Source of the DNA: Xenopus tropicalis
Lineage: Eukaryota; Chordata; Amphibia; Anura; Pipidae
DNA: 64,000 nt
NCBI RefSeq assembly: GCF_000004195.4
Contig: NC_030678.2
Location: forward strand, 35,321,701-35,385,700
Direction: 5' to 3'
How positions within the stretch are numbered: the first letter of the stretch is position 1; each line of letters starts with the position of its first letter. Positions 56,453 through 64,000 of this stretch are shown in pieces. Both the position numbers and the translations under genes were made by a program. Under the pieces are notes generated by a model. That model had not been told where the DNA came from. It saw only the letters and a list, made by a program, of their open reading frames with translations, and searched no databases.

Positions 56453-57738
56453 TGTAGAGCCAGATATATAACTCATCGTATCATCCAACCGAGTCCAGCC
56501 TATAGAACTACTTCAGCACATTTTGTGGTTTGCATCCCCTTTTAATAGAGTGCACTTTGTGCTAACAAGTGTTTGGCAGGTAACCTCCTCTTTTTGTCAG
56601 GGCACAAATAATAGGCATCTCATTTATGCTCTTAACATTACCGTTGCACTCATAAATGTAAACAGTTAAGGAATAATTCCCTCTGCTTCTCTCCCTCTCT
56701 CTCCCCTTTGCACTAATAATTTAACTGCCGGCTCCTAAAAGCTTTTGCAAGAGATAATGCAGTGAGTCCATTAAAAAATAAGGTGTAATAGGAACAGAAG
56801 GTGGCTTCAAACCATTTCTCTTTTTGGACACTGGTATATTGGATTCATACAGCAATAAAATACTGTACGAAATAAATAATTAGGACACACATAATTAAGG
56901 GGGAAACTAAGCTATTTTTATGGATTTATATTGAAATAAAATATTCTGTCCCTTTAGCCAATGAACTCTTATCACCTACGGTCATAAGCTTTGGTGGAAA
57001 GATGGGGAATCAGGTAATGTGTGGGCATATGCCTGGTTTTAATTGCGAGGCCCCTGGCAGTGATTAGCAATACTCACAGTGATCTAAAATCTGTTCTGGC
57101 ATTTCAAGGCCCAAACAGCATCCCATTGGCTCAATAAACAGTGCAGGTCCTATGGCAGCAGCAGCCCGTTTGAAATGTGTCCGGACCTGCTCAGAACCTA
57201 CTCACAGCAGGCTTCCTGCCCCCATCTTGTCTCTACTAACACAACTCATGTAGGGAATTCTTAGAAGTGTAATTCTGGGAAACTGGATTTATCCCTGATC
57301 AGCATTACAGGGATCCCAGTTCCAGAATGCACTTCTTCAGCTGTTCCCAAAGCCATAATGCAAATTAGCACATATGGCAAAGAAAGAACAAACTTCTACT
57401 GTGCCTTAGTTCAGTTGGGATATTTTCACCTTTTTTAAATAAAAAATTAAAATTAAAAAAATGAAAATATATTGTATTTGCATCTCAACTGCTTTTCTAT
57501 CTTTCAATCTTTAACTGCATACTCCTGTTACTATCTATGTTGCTGTAAGCAGCCGGCACAGTCTGAGCCTGAGCAGAACACACGCTCACTGACAGCGAAG
57601 CATTATTTCAGGGCCAACACCCAGTGCCAGCTGTGAAGTGGCAGTGCCAAGCTACCTGCCGGTCCCCACAAGCTCTCCACACATGCTTAGGCTACACACA
57701 GAGTGGGTTGAGTTTACAGTTCAGCTTTCAGTACTCAC

Positions 57739-57839
57739 ACTTCCACCTCTGGGAACAGCTTGAGTTTATTAGGGAAGATTTCCGACAGCAGCAGCCGCAC
57801 GTAACGACAGCCGAGTGCCTGCAGACGTGACTCCAGGTG
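57739..57839 (-). CDS. dph1: DPH1 exon (LLLSEIFP block)
   Basis: The acceptor is cctgctcag and the donor GAAGT|gtgagt. It is 101 bp, starts in phase 0 and ends in phase 2. It encodes [10 protein letters not shown], then [20 protein letters not shown] and a split Val codon finished in the exon at 55514. This is the segment just ahead of [14 protein letters not shown] in DPH1. No further upstream exon was recognised before 64000, so the 5' part of the gene lies beyond the window. Confidence 0.93.
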
Positions 57840-58197
57840 CTGAGCAGGAAAGGAAGAGACAGTGCATTAGACAAAGCAAGGACGGCAATTGGGGTAGGCA
57901 GTCATCCAAACCTTATCCCACAGTGAATAACCGTGTAAGTTAATTAAGCTGGCTACTAACAAAGTAACGGGAATATATCTATATTTCTCTCTTTCTCTCT
58001 TTAACCTGTCTTACACAAAATCCACAAATAACCTATAAGATATATCCTTATGAACAGTACTTACAGATGTCATCAGTTATAAAAAGTGCTTACTGATGTC
58101 CTAGCACTCAAGGAAACTTGTGGACTTTAATATAGCATAAACAGTTACTCAATGTGATTTCTTCAAAGAACACATTAACATGTCAGACGAAGAGCAG

Positions 58198-58577
58198 CTC
58201 ACAATCTGGCAGCAGGTTATCCTAGGATTCCCTAGTTCACAATCTGGCAGCAGGTTATCCTAGGATTCCCTAGTTCACAATCAGGCAGCAGGTTATCCTA
58301 GGGTTCCCTAGTTCACAATCTGGCAGCAGGTTATCCTAGGGTTCCCTAGTTCACAATCTGGCAGCAGGTTATCCTAGGGTTCCCTAGTTCACAATCTGGC
58401 AGCAGGTTATCCTAGGGTTCCCTAGTTCACAATCTGGCAGCAGGTTATCCTAGGGTTCCCTAGTTCACAATCTGGCAGCAGGTTATCCTAGGGTTCCCTA
58501 GTTCACAATCTGGCAGCAGGTTATCCTAGGGTTCCCTAGTTCACAATCTGGCAGCAGGTTATCCTAAGATGCCCTGT
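58198..58577 (+). repeat. 38-bp minisatellite, 10 copies, in a DPH1 intron
   Basis: The unit is TCACAATCTGGCAGCAGGTT + ATCCTAGGGTTCCCTAGT (38 bp). The first two copies have GGATT for GGGTT, the third AATCAGG, and the last decays to AAGATGCCC. Inner copies are identical, showing recent expansion from the centre. Confidence 0.95.
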
Positions 58578-58579
58578 AT

Positions 58580-59960
58580 GGCTTGTAGGAGAGCCTATAA
58601 AGCTTTGACCCTTATAAAGAAGCTACAGGCCAGTTCAGCAATGTGTTCCCAAAGCTACCCAACATGAGCTAGCAATACATAATGCCATGGGTTCTAAACT
58701 GTGAGGCTGGCCCACATTAGGAAAGTCAAGTGCTATTTCTGGCAGGAGTCAACTTTTCCTCTGGTGGCACTTTACCAGGGCAGATATATTGACTCTATTA
58801 GGGTGATTTTTAGGAGGTTTTTGGTCACATCCTTAAATGCCCTGATAATGACAATGACCCAGTTCTGCCCCAACCACATCTCAAACTCTACCCCCATGCA
58901 GAGTTTAAATTCTGGAAGTTGACTGGACTACCAAGGGTGGCAAAAGGTTTTATTTATCTACACGTGTGTACCTGACCCCAGTCTGGGTGAGGGGGGTGTG
59001 TGAAATGGGGTGAGGGCGGCATCAGATCTGCTAAGGTAGCCCTGAAGCACCCCTGAGAGTATCACTGTCTACATACACAGATACACTGCCGTTTAGAGAA
59101 CAATTAATGTACAGGGGGGTCTGTGTATTGGGGTGCATCTGGGAATTACAATAACGTAGGAGTTACTGTACAAAGACCATGCAGGCTGGGAAGAGAAGAA
59201 GTTATCGGAGATCAGGGCAGAAATCCAGTTGTTAAATGTGGATCCAGTTTTTCTCATGATATATAAAAATGTCAGCTTGGCCGTGTGTGAATTGGATCCA
59301 TGTCCTAAAGTTATGCTGTGCCTTACTCATCCCCCCCCCCCCCCCCCCAGCGCTCTATTTAGCTGAAGAGCCAGGTTTTAGAAGGATCTTGGGAGGAACA
59401 AAAACAATGGGCGCCTCAGAGCACTTGTATGGAACCTCAGGTGTAGCAGCTCTAGGGAGCTCACAAACATCTCCTTTTCATTGTTCATAAAATCCTTTAT
59501 GCCTTGCGACTGAAAAGACTCTAAACCAGTATTGGAAATGACAGAATTTGCTTCAGCCGGAATCCTCAAATACCCCTTAAAATTCACAGGCGTCCGGCTA
59601 ATGGCCCATGGGAGATATCAGGATCTAAGAGCTGGCCTTTGGCTGCCAAGCGGTTTATGGATTTTGGCTAATCACAAGTATAATTGTAAATTTGCTGAAA
59701 CAGCCCTCCCTACCACAGACGCCAGACAAAACTAGTTTTTAGGCTATTTCTACCTAATAAAATGAAATTATTTACAAATGTTTGCTCGAGCACAGACAAG
59801 GATTCCCATGACACCCGCACTGATTGGGTTAGAGAGAGGGGCATGAAATGTGGCCGGCCGAACCTCTACACAAGGGTACGAACTGCTGAATACACTGGGA
59901 TAGAACTTTAGTGACAGGGTAGATGACCCAGTGGGGTGCTTAGAAGCCTGCAATTTTAAC
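58580..59960. other. Gene-free, probable DPH1 intron
   Basis: No exon recognised. A run of about 19 C is at 59331-59349. The piece at about 58745-58785 (CCTCTGGTGGCACTTTA) is also found at 20405-20421, so a worn dispersed repeat is present. Confidence 0.5.
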
Positions 59961-59965
59961 TACAT

Positions 59966-60030
59966 GTTTTGGATCCCTTATCCAGAAACCCATTATCAAG
60001 AAAGCTCTGAATTACAGCAAGGCTATTTCT
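59966..60030 (+). repeat. MITE family A fragment
   Basis: GGATCCCTTATCCAGAAACC, CATTATCAAGAAAGCTC. Left end only, cut off by the next repeat. Confidence 0.6.
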
Positions 60031-60036
60031 CATTTG

Positions 60037-60110
60037 GGGTTATGTAATAAAAGGCACAAAGTTAGCTCAGAACAAGTAACCTATAGCAACCAATATAGCA
60101 ACCAGGTAAT
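60037..60110 (+). repeat. Truncated TATGTAATAAAA MITE
   Basis: TTATGTAATAAAAGGCACAA, then ATAGCAACCAAT, matches the left half of 22460-22611. Confidence 0.6.
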
Positions 60111-60382
60111 AGATCCTATACAGCTATGTGACCTGTTATTCAGAATGCTTAGATTGTGTGGGGTTTTCTGGATAAGGGATGTTTCCATAATTTGGATCAC
60201 CATACCAAGTCTTAAATAACTTAAAACATATTTAAGCATTAAATAAACTCAATAGGATTGTTTTTCCTCCAATTTGGATTGATGCAGCTTAGTTACCATC
60301 AAGTACAAGGTTCTGTTTTATTATTACAAAATTCTAAACTTTCTGAATAATGGGTTTCCAGATAATGGATCCCATACCTGAA
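60108..60382 (-). mobile_element. MITE family A, minus-orientation copy
   Basis: TAGATCCTATACAGCTATGT, GGGTTTTCTGGATAAGGGAT, then CAGATAATGGATCCCATACC at the right. Inverse of 4738-5048, with both ends present. Confidence 0.65.
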
Positions 60383-60399
60383 AAGGTCATCATCTCCAT

Positions 60400-61484
60400 G
60401 TTCTGAGGGCTGTGGGCCCTGTAGATGACAAAATATGCCCCTATAGGTTTGCCAGTGACATGAATGTACTAATGTGGGCCCCTGGATTTTGACTGATTTG
60501 GCTGCCACTGCCCAAGTTTGATCAGCCAATGGGAGACCACGCGCAGACCAATGATCATCTAGATTGGTAAGAAAGGATTGGCCCCTGTATGAGTCACTTT
60601 AGGACACTAAACTGTTTAATAGCAGAGCAAACAAAACCATGCATAAACACATGAACAGCAGATCCATTATCTGGCAGAAAATCACACAACTCTACAAAAG
60701 CGTTTCTATACAAGAAATGAATGGTATTATAAATGCTGCAGTAATGTGTTCACATTGTCATTTTCCAATGGGCTGAACAGGCCTTCCAAGAGGCAATGAT
60801 GATAAATAAATGTTTTGAGCAGAAGGAGGCAATACACCAGTGCCCCACTCAGACGGGCCTCCGTTCTGCCTCAGTCTGTGCCTGCATTCCCAGGCTGGAA
60901 GTTAATTAGGCAGCTCTGTTTCCCACATGGAATGGGAGTGGAGAGATAAATAACCAACAATAACCATTCCAAGTTCATTTAATGAGAAGTGCAAATAATA
61001 ATTGCGGTTTTGTAATTGCAGCCAATAGATTAATGAGGCCTGTCCTCGTTACACAGGATAGACAGAGGGATACTCATTAGCAGAAACACGGCAGGGTGCT
61101 GGAGGGAGCAAAATAAAAGACCCCCTCAAAACACAGGGACCTAATCACGTTTCTCTTGCACATGCAGAGTAATCCTCCCCCAGCCGGCAAAACGTGCACA
61201 GCAAGCTCCGCGCAGAGGCACAATGTTATTGAGCAGCACATATTACAGGCCCAATGCAACCCTAAGCCCACAGACACAGCTACCCCAGGCACCATTCCAT
61301 CAGCAAAGCAATGTCTCTAATATACAGAGCACATTATTATATATGTATTATGTGTTATACAGGGCAATAGCCATGCATGGAGCCCTCTCCCTGGGTATGG
61401 AATGTCCCCACTAGCACACATGCTGTCACCCCGATATATGTAAGTTGCAGATTTTTTAGAAACCCCACTCTCAGCAACGGCACA
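60400..61484. other. Gene-free stretch
   Basis: No exon or well-preserved repeat recognised. Confidence 0.45.
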
Positions 61485-61790
61485 GCATCCACATACCCCC
61501 CAACTGTCCCGCTTTCCGCAGGACAGTCCCAGTTTTTATAGCGCATCCCGCTGTCCCGGATAGTTCAATGAATGTCCCGCATTTCCATAATAGATTACGG
61601 AAATGCGGGACATTCATTGAACTATCCAGCAAAGCAGGATGCGCTGGCTGTATCCGGGCGCTCCAGCTTCTTCTGTAACTCTGCTCCTTAAGCGGTGGCG
61701 CCAGGCCCTTTCATGAGGTTGCACCCCGTGTGTATATGTGACGTCAGTACACATGGGGCGCAACCCTATAAAAGGGCCTGTCGCTGCCGC

Positions 61791-62218
61791 TTAAAGGAAC
61801 AGTAAAACCAAAAAAATTCAAGTGTATGAAAGAAATTCCAATTTAATGTACTGCTGCCCTGCACTGGTACAACTGGTGTTTTGCCTCAGAAACACTACTA
61901 TAGTTTATATAAAGAATGCAGCTATGTAGCCTTGGGGGCAGCCATTCAAAGGAGAAAAGGCACAGGCACTTAGCAGATAACAGATAAAACACTATTGTAT
62001 TCTACAGAGCTTATCAGTTATCTGCTATGTAACCTGTGCCTTTTCTCCTTTTTTCCAGCTCGAATGGCTGCCCCCGTGGCTACACAGCAGCTTATTATAT
62101 ATAAACTATAGTAGAGTTACTGTAGCAAGCACACAACTTTTACCAGTGCAGGGCAACAGTACATTATATTTAATTTACTTTTAAACTCTTTCATTTTTTG
62201 GTGTTACTGTTCCTTTAA
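61791..62218. mobile_element. T2-type MITE, large palindrome, nested
   Basis: Begins TTAAAGGAACAGTAAAACC and ends GGTGTTACTGTTCCTTTAA, and the inverse pairing continues inward (TGCCCTGCACTGGTA near 61853; ACCAGTGCAGGGCA near 62141; then GGCACAGG and AGCAGATAAC blocks). TTAAAGG ends on TTAA targets match the Xenopus T2 (Kolobok-like) MITEs. It entered a TTAA within the hairpin of the larger element. Confidence 0.85.
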
Positions 62219-62245
62219 GGAGCAGAGTCGCAGAAGAAGCCGGAA

Positions 62246-62432
62246 TGCATATGGGGGCTACTGTGTATGGGGGGGTACTGTCTATGGGGGCACTGTGTAT
62301 GGGGGTACGGGCTATTGGAAGCTCTGTGTATGGGGGCTACTGTCTATGGGGTCAATTGGGGGCACTGTGTATGGGGGGTACTGTCTATGGGGGCACTGTC
62401 TATTGGGCCATTGGGGGCACTGTGTATGGGGG
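62246..62432 (+). repeat. Imperfect short tandem repeat, GTGTATGGGGGCACT-like
   Basis: About 11 diverged 15-18-base modules (ACTGTGTATGGGGG, ACTGTCTATGGGGG). Open frames here are translations of the repeat. Confidence 0.75.
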
Positions 62433-62755
62433 AGCAAGACTGGTACATAGTTATAACTCACTTATAACTGACTGCCTTCTCTCTATATTTTTATTTTATA
62501 TGTAGGAGTTGCTATATTGTTTTTCTTAGGTAGTACAGTATGAGGGTATAGCACATTTGTGTCTGATCCCACCATTTCAACTATATAAAAGCAGTAGTTT
62601 TTAAAAAAAAAATACGGTTTGGTAATTGGGGCGTGGCCACAAAAGTGGGCATGGTTAAAAATGTTTTTTTTAAATGTTGGGAGGTATGCATCCAGGACAG
62701 ACAAACACAGCAAGTCACAAAGGTACAGACCACTAAGGGAACATGTGCTACATAC

Positions 62756-63219
62756 TAGTGATGTGTGGGTCAACCCATGTCATGCAAGTTAAGAGTTGAA
62801 ATTTGAGCGGCCATTGTGGCTTTGGGTTGGGGCAGTTCAAGTTTCAAGTTTCAAGTTTATTGTCATATACAAATAACAATGAAGCATCATTACTGTAATG
62901 AAAATTTTTTGACCCGTGTTCCTCCCAACTTTACATAGACAAATAAAACAAAAAACAAAAAAAAATACAAATATTAAATATAATAGAAGTGTGCAATAAA
63001 GGTACAAGTATTTACAATAATAAAATGCAATGCAATATTTGAAGGTTCTCTGTCTTGGAACCTAGGGCCCATGTAGAAGTAGTGTTCAGAGCAGAAAGAA
63101 GCGGGTACAGGTTGGGTGTGGGGCCTACAATGGCAACATTTTGCAGACTGGATACTGGTTAAGGATTTACGGGTTAGGGTTGGGTGCAGGTTGAGTTTTT
63201 CCTGATGCCCACATCACTA
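62756..63219. mobile_element. hAT-like MITE (TAGTGATG ends) split by a dispersed repeat
   Basis: The ends TAGTGATGTGTGGGTCAACC and CCCACATCACTA (with GGTTGAG inward) are inverses, flanked by perfect CTACATAC duplications (62748-62755 and 63220-63227). Shares the TAGTGATG terminus with 6739-7203. About 62840-63055 is foreign to the family, see next entry. Confidence 0.8.
62840..63055 (-). repeat. Dispersed repeat inside the MITE (possible LINE 3' part)
   Basis: AAGTTTCAAGTTTCAAGTTT repeats lead into ATTGTCATATACAAATAACA and a purine-rich stretch. A short tandem end next to CAAGTTTATTGTCATATAC suggests a minus-oriented retroposon tail. Family unknown to me. Confidence 0.35.
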
Positions 63220-63227
63220 CTACATAC

Positions 63228-64000
63228 GTACAGAGGTCACAGATATGTTACACAGACACAGCATTTACAGATATAACACAGGCACACAGTGCAAAGACAC
63301 AGCAGTTACATACGTGCCACACAGACAAAAGCAATCAGAGATCACAGAGGTCTCACAAGCACAATAATTACACAATACCCACACACAGACAACTGCAAAT
63401 GTGCCACAAAGACACAGTAATTACATTTTACACGTATGCCACAATTAAAACAAAGACTAAGCACTTACACATGTGCAGTAATGAATGTGCCCCAGCAATT
63501 ACCTACCTGCCTCTAATTATATTACAAACTTGATTAGGCACAGAGCCAATCCACTACTCAGATGTGTCTACATCCTCCGCCCCTCCGCCTCCTGACTACA
63601 CAGGGTGGTCCTTTACGACCTAGATTTTATTTCTGAATAAAACACCTTTAGAAGGAAGGTTGTTTCCCACTCGAGCCCAAGTTTATCTAATAAGCCAGAG
63701 AAATAACTGGCCAAGAAAAAGTCTTTCATAAAATGCCCCAATTGGCACTTATTTGCAGCACAGCGTGGTTCTTAGCAGCCGAGTACAGCTTTAACAAAGA
63801 GCTATGCAGGCGGCACTAACAGCTCCGCAGCCTGGCCTTTACCTAATCCCACCATATTCTCTCATGCACATTTATACAGACACATAAAGCGCGCTCGACA
63901 CGCAAGCACATCAATTCCACAGACACACAGCAATCCACTAAAATACAGACAGAGCAAATACCCGGATAATACACAGTAACCTTTGCAAATGTCAAACAAA
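63228..64000. other. Gene-free stretch
   Basis: No exon recognised. From about 63230 to 63480 there are worn CACAGACACAG-like CA-rich repeats. Confidence 0.45.

Larger units (their letters stand above)
61493..62687. mobile_element. Large fold-back element with TACCNCCCAAC ends, carrying a nested MITE
   Basis: The ends ATACCCCCCAACTG and ATGTTGGGAGGTAT are inverses with mismatches, flanked by near-identical 8-mers GCATCCAC / GCATCCAG (61485 and 62688). Inside are a long hairpin at about 61556-61628 (AATGAATGTCCCGCATTTCC and its inverse), a second inverted pair (CTTCTTCTGTAACTCTGCTCC at about 61669 and its inverse near 62219) and a T2-type MITE sitting in the latter (61791-62218). A GTGTATGGGG repeat is at 62246-62432. 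No coding. Confidence 0.75.

Noticed and set aside
44060..58577. CRISPR-like look of the regular arrays
   Set aside because: Units are contiguous tandem copies without variable spacers, in vertebrate DNA.
57840..64000. Further upstream DPH1 exons
   Set aside because: I looked on the minus strand for the segments that precede LESRL in the family and found none with splice sites.

Overview
The window looks like nuclear DNA of a frog, most probably Xenopus. Two housekeeping genes identify it as vertebrate and give synteny: OVCA2 (complete, two exons, minus strand, 38086 to 36249) lies just downstream of the 3' exons of DPH1 (minus strand; clear exons at 57739-57839, 55436-55514 and 53119-53253, and a tentative last exon near 45357-45391). 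The same pair is adjacent in mammals (OVCA1/OVCA2). The frog assignment rests on the repeats: MITEs with TTAA target sites and TTAAAGG-type ends, several hAT-like MITEs with perfect 8-bp target duplications, fold-back elements, Tc1-like transposons and Penelope-like elements. No rRNA, tRNA or CRISPR array was found.

Layout. 1-7.8 kb: gene-free, with MITEs and a nested hAT pair (6.46-7.2 kb). 7.86-12.42 kb: a young Penelope-like (PLE) insertion built as two copies joined head to head, with 1,959-bp inverted arms, both coding for the second half of the reverse transcriptase plus the GIY-YIG endonuclease, and a perfect 17-bp target duplication outside. 12.4-25 kb: gene-free, with MITEs, a LINE tail, a probable solo LTR at 22.8-23.3 kb and three CTCF-like motifs. 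25.1-33.3 kb: a decayed class-I-like endogenous retrovirus with a tRNA-Leu-type primer site, broken pol, two successive env 3' ends and a fold-back MITE in the 3' LTR. 36.2-38.1 kb: OVCA2 with a CpG-rich start. 39.1-40.4 kb: a MITE and a fossil Tc1 transposase. 41.55-43.13 kb: a nearly intact Tc1 transposon whose transposase is broken by a small deletion. 43.96-46.2 kb: a hAT MITE filled with a 31/32-bp minisatellite, then an inverted ~33-bp minisatellite. 45-58 kb: DPH1 exons and introns, with a 34-bp minisatellite of about 31 copies (53.9-54.97 kb) and a 38-bp one of 10 copies (58.2 kb). 61.5-63.2 kb: multiply nested fold-back elements.

Only OVCA2 and DPH1 are host genes I can defend. DPH1 belongs to the diphthamide pathway (modification of eEF2); OVCA2 is a small serine hydrolase. 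The most unusual object is the head-to-head PLE dimer, because its structure (outward 3' ends, target duplication, equal-length arms, hammerhead-like relic in both 3' regions) suggests that both cut target strands were primed, each with its own RNA copy. All calls come from reading the sequence; no database search was run.
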